Positions 35,782 through 45,096 of a stretch of DNA of 64,000 nucleotides are shown one piece after another. The notes under the pieces were generated by a model. That model was not told the DNA's origin, searched no databases, and was given only the letters and a program-made list of their open reading frames with translations. Position 1 is the stretch's first letter, and each line of letters begins with the position of its first letter. Both the position numbers and the translations under genes were made by a program. The stretch comes from Stenotrophomonas sp. ZAC14D1_NAIMI4_1 (GTDB lineage: Bacteria > Pseudomonadota > Gammaproteobacteria > Xanthomonadales > Xanthomonadaceae), in assembly GCF_003086775.1 (NCBI RefSeq), contig NZ_CP026001.1:894407-958406 (forward strand), in the 5' to 3' direction.

Positions 35782-35883
35782 GGCGGGGTGGGTCCGGTTG
35801 AGGGGGACGCCGTAAACCCATCCATGGGGGCTTGGTCGCGGCATCCATGCCGCTCACACCCCCTCAACCGGACCCACCCCGCC
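35782..35883 (+). repeat. Core-hairpin repeat, copy D
   Basis: A perfect 25-bp inverted repeat (35782-35806 with 35859-35883). Core reads ACGCCGTAAACCCATCC then ATGGGGGCTTGG, then inner hairpin GCGGC-ATCCAT-GCCGC. It is preceded by CAACGT repeats and followed by CTTCGACAGTTTTCC, the same flanks as copy A. Confidence 0.87.
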
Positions 35884-35945
35884 TTCGACAGTTTTCCGCG
35901 ATCTGTCGGAACGGCGTTCTGCTCTGGTGGGTGCCGATTCCCGCT

Positions 35946-36127
35946 GCTGTTGGTGGGTGCCGACCGTTGGTCGGCAGGGTAGATCCACGCCATGCGTGGA
36001 TGAATTCATTCGATATCTGACAGATTTCATCCACGCATGGCGTGGATCTACTAGCCGGGCTCCGATCCAATTCCAAATATCGATATCTGACAGATGTGCC
36101 GACCAACGGTCGGCACCCACCAACAGC
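35946..36127. repeat. Long inverted repeat around a SMAG pair
   Basis: A 31-base sequence containing TGGTGGGTGCCGACCGTTGG is repeated inverted (35946-35976 and 36097-36127). Inside lie a GTAG palindrome (35979), its mirror ending CTAC (36051) and two copies of CGATATCTGACAGAT (about 36011 and 36081). Confidence 0.85.
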
Positions 36128-36144
36128 TGCGTGAACCTGTCGAA

Positions 36145-36246
36145 GGCGGGGCACTGTGGGTTTGCGGGGTGTGAGCCGCATGGATGCGGCGACCAAGCCC
36201 CCATGGACGGGTTTACGGCGTCCCCGCACACCCACAGTGCCCCGCC
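36145..36246 (-). repeat. Core-hairpin repeat, copy E (inverted)
   Basis: Inverted repeat of 25 bp with one mismatch (36145-36169 with 36222-36246). On the minus strand the core reads ACGCCGTAAACCCGTCC then ATGGGGGCTTGG, then inner hairpin GCCGC-ATCCAT-GCGGC. The flank CCTGTCGAAGG at 36135 is the inverse of the CCTTCGACAG seen after copies A and D. Confidence 0.87.
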
Positions 36247-36332
36247 ATCCCTCGGAATGCTGCTCTGGCTTTTGACGTTGCGGTTGCTTGAATGCTTCTG
36301 CAGGTGCAGGGCGCAGCCCTGCCGAACCACCC

Positions 36333-37115
36333 TTAATCCTGCACCGGGAAATCCTCGATCGGCCGCAGTACGTCGTAGTGCTCCACATGCAGCTTGCCCT
36401 TCAGCTTCGGCAGATCCAGCACCGGCTCATCCACCCGCGTATCCGGCAGCCGGTCCAGCAGATTGCGCACCAGCGACAATCGCCCCAGCCGCTGGTCGTT
36501 GAAATCCACCAGCGTCCACGGCGCCGCTTCGCGATGCGTCGCCCGCAGCATCGCCTCGCGGGCCTCGGTGTAAGCGCTGTACTTGCTGCGTGATTTCAGG
36601 TCCACCGGCGACAGTTTCCAGCCCTTCAGCGGATCGCTGTGGCGTTCGGCGAAACGCTTTTCCTGCTGCGCCTGGTCCACGCACAGCCAGTACTTGAACA
36701 GCAGGATGCCGTCGTCCACCAGCAACTGCTCGAACACCGGCGCCTGGTGCAGGAACTGCTGGTACTCGGCCTCGCTGCAGTAGCCCATCACCCGTTCCAC
36801 GCCAGCGCGGTTGTACCAGCTGCGGTCCATCAGCACGATCTCGCCCGCCGCCGGCAGGTGGCTGGCGTAGCGCTGGAAATACCATTGCGTCGATTCACGG
36901 TCGGTCGGCTTCGGCAGCGCCACCACACGGCATTGGCGCGGGTTGAGGTGTTGGCTGATCGCCTGGATCGCGCCGCCTTTGCCGGCGGTATCGCGGCCCT
37001 CGAACAGCACCAGCAGGCGTTGCCCGCTGTGCTGCACCCAGCGCGCCATCGCGGTCAGTTCCAGCTGCAGCGGCTGCAGCAGTTCGTCGTACTCCTTGCG
37101 CTTGAGCTTGCCCAT
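36333..37115 (-). CDS. ppk2: Polyphosphate kinase 2 (ADP/GDP-polyphosphate phosphotransferase)
   Basis: A 260-residue PPK2-family P-loop kinase that uses polyphosphate to phosphorylate nucleotides. The Walker A loop is GRDTAGKGG (40-48) and Walker B lies in LMDRSWYNRAGVERVMGYCS (DR at 97-98). The lid-module Lys/Arg residues KYWLCVDQAQQEKRF and KLSPVDLKSRSKYSAYT are present. One-domain length fits class I (nucleoside diphosphate) or class III; the class cannot be fixed by eye. Start MGKLKRKEYDELL is typical. It is convergent with tlpA across the repeat island. Confidence 0.9.
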   Translation of the reverse strand: MGKLKRKEYDELLQPLQLELTAMARWVQHSGQRLLVLFEGRDTAGKGGAIQAISQHLNPRQCRVVALPKPTDRESTQWYFQRYASHLPAAGEIVLMDRSWYNRAGVERVMGYCSEAEYQQFLHQAPVFEQLLVDDGILLFKYWLCVDQAQQEKRFAERHSDPLKGWKLSPVDLKSRSKYSAYTEAREAMLRATHREAAPWTLVDFNDQRLGRLSLVRNLLDRLPDTRVDEPVLDLPKLKGKLHVEHYDVLRPIEDFPVQD

Positions 37116-37198
37116 CGTTGCACCACGCTGGAAGGAAGCCCGAGCGTAGCGCAGCGGTCGCCCAGAGCGTGTCGACGAGGGATGACCGGCGTCCGGCC

Positions 37199-37561
37199 TT
37201 ACTCCGCCGGTTCCTCAGGCAGCCGGCCGGTCCCCTGTACCAGCAGATCGCCCGGCAGCAGTTCCAGCCGTACATCGTCCAGCTGCATGACCTGGCCATT
37301 GGCTGGCTGGCCTTCCTCGTCCAGTTCAAACACGCCAAAACTGCCGAACGCATCGCCTGCCCATGGCAGCACCGTCACCTGCGCGCGCCCGTCGATCGCG
37401 TGCTGTGCGCACAGCTGCAGGCAGGCCACCGCACGATCCAGCTGCCGCTTGCGCTCCAGCAGGGCAGGCGTGCCCGGGCTGTGTCGCAGCCCGTCGATGG
37501 TTTCGCGTTGAGCGGCCTGCAGCAGGGGCAGTACCTGGTCGAAGGCGGTGCTGTCGCTCAC
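37199..37561 (-). CDS. Hypothetical protein, last gene of the hemA operon
   Basis: A 120-residue soluble protein with no recognised motif. It starts with GTG at 37561, overlapping the OGT-like stop codon by 4 bases (GTGA), which points to translational coupling. The N-terminal half is helical (FDQVLPLLQAAQRETIDGLR) and the C-terminal half beta-rich with an acidic stretch. The tight coupling suggests it works with, or is regulated together with, the glycosyltransferase homologue. Function is unknown. Confidence 0.65.
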   Translation of the reverse strand: MSDSTAFDQVLPLLQAAQRETIDGLRHSPGTPALLERKRQLDRAVACLQLCAQHAIDGRAQVTVLPWAGDAFGSFGVFELDEEGQPANGQVMQLDDVRLELLPGDLLVQGTGRLPEEPAE

Positions 37562-39258
37562 TGTGCGCCCAGCCAGCCCTGCTCGCCCGCCAGCCGCTGC
37601 AGCAACGCGGACAGATCGGTGGCGAAGCCGTCCATGTCGAACACGCCGCTGCGCCCGCGTGCCTGCGCCAGCTCGGCGCGCAGCGCGGTCAACGTGGCCG
37701 GGTCGTTGCCCAGCGCGCTGGCGGTGGCGATGAAAGCGGCATCATCGGCCACGTTCATGTGCGCCAGGCCGAGATGATGGTTGAGGCTGCCGGCCACGCG
37801 CGCGGCGAAGGTGTCGCCGGGGCAGGTCAGTACCGGGCAGCCGGCCCACAGCGCATCCGACGCGGTGGTGTGCGCGTTGTACGGATGCGTGTCCAGGAAC
37901 AGGTCGGCCAGCGCGTAGCGGGCCAGGTACTGCGGGTGGGGCAGCTTCGCCATGAACACCAGCCGTGCCGGGTCCACGCCGGCGGCCTGCGCGGCCGCAC
38001 GCAGGCGCGCATCGGCCTGGCCCGGGCCGGACAGCAGCCACAGCACGCTGCCGGGCACCGCCTGCAGCACCGCGAAGGCACGGCCGGCGCTGCGCGGGTT
38101 CAGCTTGTAGCTGTTGTTGAAGCAGCAGAACACCACGCCCTGCTCGGGCAGGCCGCACTCGGCCCGGGTCGGCGCCGGCTGCAGTACGCGGGTGTTGTCC
38201 GACGGCTGGAACGCGCGCGGCAGGCGCAGCACGCGCTCGCTGTAGTGCGGTTCCAGCGCCGGCGGCAGGGCAAACGCATCGCCGACCACCGCATCCAGCC
38301 ACGGCGCGCCGGACGTGCCGGGGTAGGCCAGCCAGTTCAACTGCAGCGGGGCAGGGCGCATGGCCAGCACTTCCGGCGTGCCGCCACCGCCCCAGCCACG
38401 CAGGTCGAACAGGACGTCGATGTCCTGCGCACGGATCTGCGCAGCGGTCTCGGCATGGCGTTGGCCGGCGACCTCGTGCAGCCGCGCCGCGGACTGCAGG
38501 CGCTGGCGGATGCGGCTGCCGTCATTGCGGTTCAGCGCGAACAGGTGCAGCTGCAGCGCCGGGTCCGCCTGCAGGTGTTCCAGCAGTGCCACGGTCAGCA
38601 GGCCGGTGGGGTGCGCGCCGAATCCATTGGAGAGGAAGCCGATGCGCAGCGGGCCCCGTGCACGCACGGGCACGGCCGGCAGCGGGCGCACGGCGGCGGC
38701 CACCGCTGCGGCACGCGCACGCGCGCAGGCCAGCTGCTCGGCGGCGCTGGCATCCTCGCTGAGGAAAGCGAAGGGCTCGACCACGCCCTGGCCGCTGGCA
38801 ACCGCGGCGCGTACCTGTGCGGCCAGCGCGTCCACGTCCTGCCAGTCACACAGGCGGCGCTGCCAGGCGAGGCGCTGCGCGGCGATGTACGGCTCGCCCG
38901 GCAGCAGCGCGTGCGCGCGGCGGTAGGCGGCCGCTGCGCCCTCGGCGTCGTCGGCATCTTCCAGTGCATGGCCCAGCCACAGGGCGATGCCCGGATGCTC
39001 CGGTGCCAGCGCGGAGGCCTGGCCGAGCAGCGTCGCCGCGTCGGCGTGGGCACCGGCCATCCAGGCCACCCGGCCCAGCCGGGCCAGTGCCTCGGGATGG
39101 TTCGGCCGCAGCTGCAGGGCGCGGCGCGCGGCGCGTTCGCCGGCGGCGATGTCGCCGGCTTCCAGTTCCAGGTCGGCCAGCATCACCCAGGCGATGAAGT
39201 CACCGGGCTGGCGTGCCAGCGCCTGTTGCAGTTGCTGCCGTTGCTGCCAGGCCGACAT
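37558..39258 (-). CDS. Bacterial O-GlcNAc transferase homologue (SPINDLY/XcOGT type)
   Basis: A 566-residue protein of glycosyltransferase family 41. The N-terminal part carries about five TPR units (ARQPGDFIAWVMLADLELEA, ALQLRPNHPEALARLGRVAW, SALAPEHPGIALWLGHALED). The C-terminal catalytic region has LRIGFLSNGFGAHPTGLLTV (catalytic-type His), DIDVLFDLRGWGGGGTPEVL, PLQLNWLAYPGTSGAPWLDA, CFNNSYKLNP and LDTHPYNAHTTASDALWAGC, the UDP-binding signatures. The Xanthomonas campestris enzyme XcOGT, whose crystal structure is known, has this architecture. Its natural substrate is unknown. It follows prfA by 4 bases in the hemA-prfA unit. ATG at 39258 is chosen; a frame 11 residues longer is the prfA shadow. 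Confidence 0.88.
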   Translation of the reverse strand: MSAWQQRQQLQQALARQPGDFIAWVMLADLELEAGDIAAGERAARRALQLRPNHPEALARLGRVAWMAGAHADAATLLGQASALAPEHPGIALWLGHALEDADDAEGAAAAYRRAHALLPGEPYIAAQRLAWQRRLCDWQDVDALAAQVRAAVASGQGVVEPFAFLSEDASAAEQLACARARAAAVAAAVRPLPAVPVRARGPLRIGFLSNGFGAHPTGLLTVALLEHLQADPALQLHLFALNRNDGSRIRQRLQSAARLHEVAGQRHAETAAQIRAQDIDVLFDLRGWGGGGTPEVLAMRPAPLQLNWLAYPGTSGAPWLDAVVGDAFALPPALEPHYSERVLRLPRAFQPSDNTRVLQPAPTRAECGLPEQGVVFCCFNNSYKLNPRSAGRAFAVLQAVPGSVLWLLSGPGQADARLRAAAQAAGVDPARLVFMAKLPHPQYLARYALADLFLDTHPYNAHTTASDALWAGCPVLTCPGDTFAARVAGSLNHHLGLAHMNVADDAAFIATASALGNDPATLTALRAELAQARGRSGVFDMDGFATDLSALLQRLAGEQGWLGAQ

Positions 39259-39262
39259 CGGC

Positions 39263-40345
39263 TCAGCCCGCCGACAGCTGCGCCAGCGCATCCACCTGGT
39301 GCTCGTGGCTCAGGCGCTGCAGCAGGGCGTCGAGGTCGCCGGACAGGATGTTGGGCAGGTCGTACAGGGTCAGGCCTTCCACGCGGTGGTCGGTGATCCG
39401 TCCCTGCGGGAAGTTGTAGGTGCGGATGCGCTGGCTGCGGTCGCCGCTGCCCACCTGCAGGCGCCGCGATTCGGCCTGCGCCGCGTCCTGGCGCTGGCGC
39501 TCGGCATCCAGCAGCTGCGCCTTCAGGCGCTTCATCGCCTTGTCGCGGTTGGCGTGCTGGCTGCGCTCGGTCTGGCATTCCACCACCACGCCGGTCGGCA
39601 CGTGGGTGATGCGGATGGCCGATTCGGTCTTGTTGACGTGCTGGCCGCCGGCGCCGGACGAACGGAAGGTGTCCACCCGCAGGTCGGCCGGATTGATGAC
39701 GATGTCATCCACCTCGTCGGCCTCGGGAATGATGGCCACGGTAGCGGCCGAGGTGTGGATGCGGCCCTGCGATTCGGTGGCCGGCACGCGCTGCACGCGG
39801 TGCGTGCCCGATTCGAACTTCAGGCGCGAGAACGCGCCGCGGCCGACCACGCGTGCCACCACTTCCTTGTAGCCGCCATGTTCGCCGGGGTTGTCCGATT
39901 CGATCTCCACCTTCCAGCCCTGGCGCTCGGCATAGCGGGCGTACATGCGGAACAGGTCGCCGGCGAAGATCGCGGCTTCGTCGCCGCCGGTGCCGGCGCG
40001 CACTTCCAGGAACAGGTTGCCCTCGTCGCGCGGGTCGCGCGGCACCAGCAGCAGGGCCAGTTCCTGTTCCAGTTCCTGCAGCCGGGCCTGGGCAGCGGCG
40101 ATTTCCTCGTCGGCCAGCTCACGCAGGTCAGGGTCGGCACGCATGCCTTCGGCGGCGGCCAGGTCGGCCTTGGCGCGGGCTTCGTCGGCCAGTGCGGTGG
40201 CGACCGGTTCAAGTTGGGCGAATTCGCGCGAAAGATCGCGGAAACGGGTGTTGTCGGCGACCACGTCGGGTTCGGCGAGCAGTCGTTCCAGTTCTTCGCG
40301 GCGCTCGGCCAGCGCTTCCAGCTTACGGCGCAGGGTCGGCGTCAT
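39263..40345 (-). CDS. prfA: Peptide chain release factor 1
   Basis: RF1 reads UAA and UAG stop codons and triggers peptide release. The 360-residue length equals E. coli RF1. The codon-reading tripeptide PAT lies in [18 protein letters not shown] (188-190), and the GGQ methylation motif in [14 protein letters not shown] (233-235), which PrmC (12243) should modify. It overlaps hemA by 23 bases at its start and is followed by the OGT homologue. The hemA-prfA order is conserved in gammaproteobacteria. Confidence 0.97.
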   Translation of the reverse strand: MTPTLRRKLEALAERREELERLLAEPDVVADNTRFRDLSREFAQLEPVATALADEARAKADLAAAEGMRADPDLRELADEEIAAAQARLQELEQELALLLVPRDPRDEGNLFLEVRAGTGGDEAAIFAGDLFRMYARYAERQGWKVEIESDNPGEHGGYKEVVARVVGRGAFSRLKFESGTHRVQRVPATESQGRIHTSAATVAIIPEADEVDDIVINPADLRVDTFRSSGAGGQHVNKTESAIRITHVPTGVVVECQTERSQHANRDKAMKRLKAQLLDAERQRQDAAQAESRRLQVGSGDRSQRIRTYNFPQGRITDHRVEGLTLYDLPNILSGDLDALLQRLSHEHQVDALAQLSAG

Positions 40346-41606
40346 CGGGTCTCACGGGTGGGTGGCGGTAGCCCGGCGTGGCCGGGAACAGGCGCTCGGC
40401 GGCGCGGGTCAGGTCGGCATCGCCACTGAGCGCGGCCGCGCGCAGGGCGGCGGTCGGCGGGTGCAGCAGGCGGTTGGTCAGGCCATGGGCCAGCAGTTCC
40501 AGCACTTCGTCGGCCGGCTTGCCATTGGCCAGCTGCTGCCGCGCACGTTCCAGCAGTTCGGCGCGGGTGGCCTCGCCGAAGGCGCGCAGCTGCCGCAGCG
40601 GGGCCTGGTGGGCGCTGGCCTGCAGGGTTTCGACGAAACGCGACACCTGCAGGTCGATGATCGCTTCGGCCTCGGCGGCGGCTTCGCGGCGGCCGCGGCG
40701 GTTGTCTTCCACTGCGCGCTCAAGGTCGTCCACGGTGTACAGGAACGCATCGTTGAGCGTGCCGACCTCGGCCTCGATGTCGCGCGGCACGGCCAGGTCG
40801 AACAGCAGCATCGGCTTGTGCCGGCGCGCGCGCAGGGCCTTGGCCACCATCTCGCGGTGGATGACCGGCTCGCGTGCGGCAGTGGCCGAGAACACCACGT
40901 CGGCTTCGGCCAGGTGGCGTTCCAGTTCGGTCAGCGGCAGGGCGACGCCACCATGGCGGGTGGCCAGTTCCTGCGCATGGGCCAGGGTGCGGTTGGCGAT
41001 CAGCAGGCGGCGCACCTTGCCTTCGCTCAGGTGCCGTGCAGCCAGCTCGATGGTCTCGCCGGCGCCGACCAGCAGCACCGTCGAATCATCCAGGCGGGCG
41101 AACGCGTTCTGCGCCAGGCGCACGGCCGCAGAGGCGACCGACACCGGGTTGGCGCCCACCTGGGTATCGGTACGTGCGCGCTTGGCCACCGAGAAGGTCT
41201 GCTGGAACAGCCGGTCCAGGCGCTGGCCGAGCAGGCCGTGGTCGCGCGCGGTGGACCAGGCGTCCTTCACCTGGCCCAGGATCTGCGGCTCGCCCAGCAC
41301 CATCGAATCGAGCCCGGTGGCCACCCGGAACAGGTGGCGCACCGCATCGGCATCGGCATGCTTGTACAGGTAGCCCTGCAGGTCGCCGGCCTGGCTGTGC
41401 AGCCACTGGTCCAGCGCCTGCGGCGAATCGGCCACCGCGTACAGCTCGGTGCGGTTGCAGGTGGAAAGCAGGACCGCCTCGGCGATCTGCGGGGTATCGC
41501 GCAGCGAACCGAGCGCGCGCGGCAGCGCGTCACCGGCGAAGGCCGCGCGTTCGCGCAGCTCCACCGGTGCGGTCTGGTGATTCAGTCCGAGCACCCACAG
41601 GGTCAT
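40323..41606 (-). CDS. hemA: Glutamyl-tRNA reductase
   Basis: First committed enzyme of the C5 tetrapyrrole pathway, reducing glutamyl-tRNA to glutamate-1-semialdehyde with NADPH. The 427-residue protein has the start [20 protein letters not shown], catalytic Cys50 in [10 protein letters not shown], the tRNA/Glu contacts near [20 protein letters not shown], and the NADPH Rossmann motif [16 protein letters not shown]. It is the first gene of the hemA-prfA-OGT-unknown operon and is divergent from the TPR gene with a 54-base promoter gap. Confidence 0.97.
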   Translation of the reverse strand: MTLWVLGLNHQTAPVELRERAAFAGDALPRALGSLRDTPQIAEAVLLSTCNRTELYAVADSPQALDQWLHSQAGDLQGYLYKHADADAVRHLFRVATGLDSMVLGEPQILGQVKDAWSTARDHGLLGQRLDRLFQQTFSVAKRARTDTQVGANPVSVASAAVRLAQNAFARLDDSTVLLVGAGETIELAARHLSEGKVRRLLIANRTLAHAQELATRHGGVALPLTELERHLAEADVVFSATAAREPVIHREMVAKALRARRHKPMLLFDLAVPRDIEAEVGTLNDAFLYTVDDLERAVEDNRRGRREAAAEAEAIIDLQVSRFVETLQASAHQAPLRQLRAFGEATRAELLERARQQLANGKPADEVLELLAHGLTNRLLHPPTAALRAAALSGDADLTRAAERLFPATPGYRHPPVRPDDADPAP

Positions 41607-41660
41607 TGTTCAGTTGCTTGCGATAAGCTGCTGGCCATTGGACGACATTTTAAGGCCCCG

Positions 41661-43355
41661 ATGCCGACGATGCCCGCATTGATTCGCATCCCCAGTGTTC
41701 TGCTGCTGTCCCTGGCCTGCAGCCAGGTGCTGGCGGCGGCGCCGGCCAAGGCCCCCGCGCGGGTCCCGGCCAGCGAAGAACTGGCCCTGGAACCGGTGAT
41801 GGCCGGTGAATTCGCCCTGCAGGCCGGCAAGCTGGCCGATGCCGCGCACTGGTACCTGCAGGCGGCCGAGCAGACCGCCGGCGATGCCGGGCTGGCCGAA
41901 CGGGCCACCCGCATCTCCATGCTGGCCAACGATGACGCCAGCGCCGCCAAGGGCCTGGCCCTGTGGGAGAAGCGCGCCCCCAGCTCGCTGTCCATGCGCA
42001 GCGCCGCCGGTGCACTGGCGATGCGCCAGGGCAACGTGAAGGCCGCGCGTACCGAATTGCAGGCGCTGCTGGCCGACCCCGACGAAACGGCCTGGAAGTT
42101 CGCGCTGGCCGCCCTGATCGGCGGTGGCCGCGACCCGGCCGTGCCGGCGCAGGTGCTGGGCGAACTGGTCGATGCCAACGCCATTCCGCCGAAGATCGAG
42201 GCCTGGCAGGAATTCGGCCGGCTGGCCCTGCGCATGGAAAAGCCCGAGCTGGCCCGGCGCATGATCGACGAAGTGGTCAAGCGCTTCCCGGACGAGCCGC
42301 GGGTGGCCCTGCTGCGCGCCAGCCAGCTGCAGCAGGCCGGTCAGACCGCGCAGGCGCTGGCCCTGTTGCAGGGCGTTGAGCCGAAGACCCGGCAGGACCC
42401 CGAGCTGCGCAACGCCGTGGCCATCGCCTATGACAGCCTGGGCCAGCCGGCCGCCGCCGAGCGGGTGCTGGCCGTGGGCCCGCAGAACGTGCAGACCTGG
42501 GGCATGCGTGCCTCGCTGCTGGCCAAGCAGGGTGACACCGCGGCGCTGTCGGGCCTCTACAACGAGCTGTCGCGCCAGGCCGCCAAGCCTGATCCGGCGC
42601 AGCGCCTGCTGCTGGGCAAGATTGCCGAGTACCTCAAGCGCTACCCCGAGGCGGTCAACTGGTACCACAGCGTTCCCGGCGGCGACGAACTGAGCGAGGC
42701 GCGCCTGCGCGCGGCCAATGCGCAGGGCCTGGCCGGCCGCCAGTCGCTGGCGCTGGACGAGGTGCACGCCATCCAGTCCGATGCCAGCGTGGATGACGAC
42801 GTGCGCCGCGACGCCTACCTGCTGGAAGCCGAGCTGCGCCAGCGTGCCAATGACCTGCCCGGCGAACTGGACGCGCTGGCCCGGGGCCTGGCCGCCTACC
42901 CGGACGAGAACGCCCTGCTGTACGCCCGTGCACTGGCCTGGGAACGCCGGGACGACATCGCCCGCGCCGAGGCCGACCTGCGCAAGGTGCTGGTGACCGA
43001 CCCGGAGAACGTGCCGGCGCTGAACGCGCTGGGCTACACCCTGGCCGACCGCACCAAGCGCTACCAGGAAGCCCTGGAACTGATCGACCGCGCGCGGGTG
43101 GCCGAGCCGGACAACCCGGCCATCGTCGACAGCTACGGCTGGGTGCTGTATCGCCTGGGCCGCAACGAGGAAGCCCTGGTGCAGCTGCGCCGGGCCTGGA
43201 CCCTGTCCCGCGACCCTGAGATCGCCGCCCACGTGGGCGAGGTGCTGTGGGTGCTCGGCAAGCACGACGAGGCCCGCCACTTCTTCGAGGAGGCGGCCAA
43301 GCTCGACCCTGAAAACCGCGCGCTGCTGCGCGCCCGCGAGAAATTCAATCCATGA
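41661..43355 (+). CDS. Secreted tetratricopeptide repeat protein
   Basis: A 564-residue periplasmic protein with a signal peptide (1-25, LLLSLACSQVLAAAPAKA) and TPR units from about residue 40 to the end, best seen at the C-terminus (DPENVPALNALGYTLADRTK, ARVAEPDNPAIVDSYGWVLY, LSRDPEIAAHVGEVLWVLGK). The order hemA / TPR / lolB / ispE / prs is common in Pseudomonas and Xanthomonas, where this protein is a TPR envelope protein of unknown role. It overlaps lolB by 4 bases. The very long plus-strand frame upstream (from 39945) is the antisense of hemA and prfA. Confidence 0.85.
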   Translation: MPTMPALIRIPSVLLLSLACSQVLAAAPAKAPARVPASEELALEPVMAGEFALQAGKLADAAHWYLQAAEQTAGDAGLAERATRISMLANDDASAAKGLALWEKRAPSSLSMRSAAGALAMRQGNVKAARTELQALLADPDETAWKFALAALIGGGRDPAVPAQVLGELVDANAIPPKIEAWQEFGRLALRMEKPELARRMIDEVVKRFPDEPRVALLRASQLQQAGQTAQALALLQGVEPKTRQDPELRNAVAIAYDSLGQPAAAERVLAVGPQNVQTWGMRASLLAKQGDTAALSGLYNELSRQAAKPDPAQRLLLGKIAEYLKRYPEAVNWYHSVPGGDELSEARLRAANAQGLAGRQSLALDEVHAIQSDASVDDDVRRDAYLLEAELRQRANDLPGELDALARGLAAYPDENALLYARALAWERRDDIARAEADLRKVLVTDPENVPALNALGYTLADRTKRYQEALELIDRARVAEPDNPAIVDSYGWVLYRLGRNEEALVQLRRAWTLSRDPEIAAHVGEVLWVLGKHDEARHFFEEAAKLDPENRALLRAREKFNP

Positions 43356-44008
43356 GTGTTTCCATGATCCGGCCGCTGCTGCTGGTGGCCGTGACCCTGG
43401 CGGTGAGCGCCTGTACCAGCGTGGGCACGCAGAAGACGCCGGCCCCGGACGTGGTCTACACCGTGTCGCCGGCCGCCGAGCGCGCCGAGGAAGCCCGCGT
43501 GCAGGCCCTGCGCGCCCAGCCCGATTACAGCTTCCAGGGCCGCGTCGCGGTCAGCAAAGGAAAGAACGGGGGCAGCGGCCGCATCGATTGGGTCCAGCAG
43601 GGCAGCGAGTACCGCATCCAGCTGAGTGCGCCGGTCACCCGCCAGAGCTGGACCCTGCAGGGTGATTCGGTGCAGGGCGGGGCGCGCCTGGACGGGCTGG
43701 GCGATGGCCCCCGCGCCGGCGATGACGCGCGCCAGCTGCTGCTCGATGCCACCGGCTGGGATATCCCGGTCAATGAACTGTCCGACTGGACCCGTGGCCT
43801 GGTGCTGCGCGGGTCCGGCGAAAGCAGCGTGGAGCGGGATGCCGAGGGCCGCCCGCGGCGCATGCAGCAGGCCGGCTGGCTGATCCAGTACCTGGACTGG
43901 TACCCGGCCCAGGAAGGAAGCCCGGCGCTGCCGCGGCGGATCGAGGCCAGCCGCGAGGACGCCAAGGTGCGCCTGCTGGTCGACCAGTGGGGCACCGACG
44001 CGCCATGA
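43352..44008 (+). CDS. lolB: Outer-membrane lipoprotein LolB
   Basis: LolB accepts lipoproteins from periplasmic LolA and inserts them in the outer membrane. The 218-residue protein has a signal peptide with lipobox VSAC (Cys21), then a single beta-barrel-like domain with [20 protein letters not shown] and [20 protein letters not shown], family-typical. The hydrophobic loop used for membrane transfer is presumably in the [16 protein letters not shown] region. It overlaps the TPR gene (ATGA) and ispE (ATGA) by 4 bases each. Confidence 0.93.
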   Translation: MSVSMIRPLLLVAVTLAVSACTSVGTQKTPAPDVVYTVSPAAERAEEARVQALRAQPDYSFQGRVAVSKGKNGGSGRIDWVQQGSEYRIQLSAPVTRQSWTLQGDSVQGGARLDGLGDGPRAGDDARQLLLDATGWDIPVNELSDWTRGLVLRGSGESSVERDAEGRPRRMQQAGWLIQYLDWYPAQEGSPALPRRIEASREDAKVRLLVDQWGTDAP

Positions 44009-44874
44009 CCGCGCAGATTGACGCCGATGGCTGGTCCTGGTGGCCGGCCCCGGCCAAGCTGAACCTGTTCCTGCACATCACCGGCCGTCGCGCCGATGGC
44101 TACCACGAGCTGCAGACCGTGTTCCGCCTGCTGGACTGGGGCGACCGGATCGGCCTGCGCCTGCGCGCCGATGGCCAGGTGCGGCGGCAGGGCGACGGCC
44201 TGGCTGGCGTTGCCGAAGCCGACGACCTCGCCGTGCGTGCGGCTTCGCTTCTTAAAAGCGTTGCCAATGTCGGCCAAGGTGCTGACATCATCGTTGAAAA
44301 GCGCGTTCCGGCGGGTGGTGGCTTCGGTGGCGGCTCGTCCGACGCTGCCACCGTGCTGGTGGTCCTGAACCGGCTCTGGCAGGCCGGCCTGGACGAGGAC
44401 GCGCTGGCGGCGCTGGGCCTGCGCCTGGGCGCCGATGTGCCGGTCTTCGTGCGCGGCCACAACGCCTGGGCCGAGGGCGTGGGCGAGCGGCTGCAGCCGG
44501 TCACGCTGGCGCCGGCCTGGTACGTCATCGTCGAGCCGGGCGTTCATGTGCCGACCCCGGCCCTGTTCGCTGACCCGGATTTGACGCGCGACTGCCCAAA
44601 GGCGAAAATAGGCGACTTCGCTTCCGGCGCTCTGGTCGGAAACGTGTTCGAGCCGGTGCTGCGCCGTCGCGAGCCTGCCGTAGAGGCGGTGCTTGCCGCG
44701 TTGAGCAGCATAGGCCAGGCACGTTTGACCGGGTCCGGAAGTGGTTGTTTCGTCGAGTTCGATTCGCAGGCTGCCGCAGAGCAGGGGCGAGCGGAATTGC
44801 CGAAGGAGTTGCGGGCAAGGGTGGCCGCGGGCGTTGCACGTTCGCCACTGCTGGATGCACTCGAGCAACACTGA
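44005..44874 (+). CDS. ispE: 4-diphosphocytidyl-2-C-methyl-D-erythritol kinase
   Basis: GHMP kinase of the non-mevalonate isoprenoid pathway. The 289-residue protein starts [20 protein letters not shown], where [20 protein letters not shown] is the IspE start signature, then the ATP loop [20 protein letters not shown] and the third GHMP motif [17 protein letters not shown] at 44005 overlaps the lolB stop by 4 bases; an ATG at 43987 is less likely. It completes the TPR-lolB-ispE unit, with tRNA-Gln 12 bases downstream. Confidence 0.96.
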   Translation: MTAQIDADGWSWWPAPAKLNLFLHITGRRADGYHELQTVFRLLDWGDRIGLRLRADGQVRRQGDGLAGVAEADDLAVRAASLLKSVANVGQGADIIVEKRVPAGGGFGGGSSDAATVLVVLNRLWQAGLDEDALAALGLRLGADVPVFVRGHNAWAEGVGERLQPVTLAPAWYVIVEPGVHVPTPALFADPDLTRDCPKAKIGDFASGALVGNVFEPVLRRREPAVEAVLAALSSIGQARLTGSGSGCFVEFDSQAAAEQGRAELPKELRARVAAGVARSPLLDALEQH

Positions 44875-44885
44875 TTCATCAATGC

Positions 44886-44962
44886 AGGGGCGTCGCCAAG
44901 AGGCCCAAGGCACCAGGTTTTGATCCTGGCATTCGGAGGTTCGAATCCTCCCGCCCCTGCCA
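44886..44962 (+). tRNA. tRNA-Gln(UUG)
   Basis: A cloverleaf with acceptor AGGGGCG / CGCCCCT, anticodon stem CCAGG / CCTGG with loop TTTTGAT (anticodon TTG), T-arm GAGGTTCGAATCCTC and encoded CCA end. It reads CAA/CAG. It sits in the usual gammaproteobacterial place between ispE and prs. Confidence 0.97.
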
Positions 44963-45096
44963 ATGCGGCTGCGTCCGCGCCATCCAGCGCATCACTGCGC
45001 GGGACGTGGAAACAGTCGCGGTGTTGTAAGCAGCAGGGGCCGCAGCGGTCCTTGCCGCTACCGGATCCCCGCCACTCGTCCCCGCCCGAGACAATC

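Larger units (their letters stand above)
35705..36332. other. Repeat island between convergent genes
   Basis: A 628-base gene-free gap. From outside in it holds CAACGT hexamers and CAAAGG/CAAAAGCC flanks, core-hairpin repeats D and E in mirror orientation, a 31-bp inverted repeat (35946-35976 with 36097-36127), a SMAG pair and two direct copies of CGATATCTGACAGAT. No coding sequence was found. Confidence 0.8.

Noticed and set aside
39945..43355. A plus-strand open frame of 1136 codons
   Set aside because: Its first 570 codons are antisense to prfA and hemA, which have full family motifs; only the part from 41661 (TPR protein) is a gene. High GC content keeps antisense frames open.
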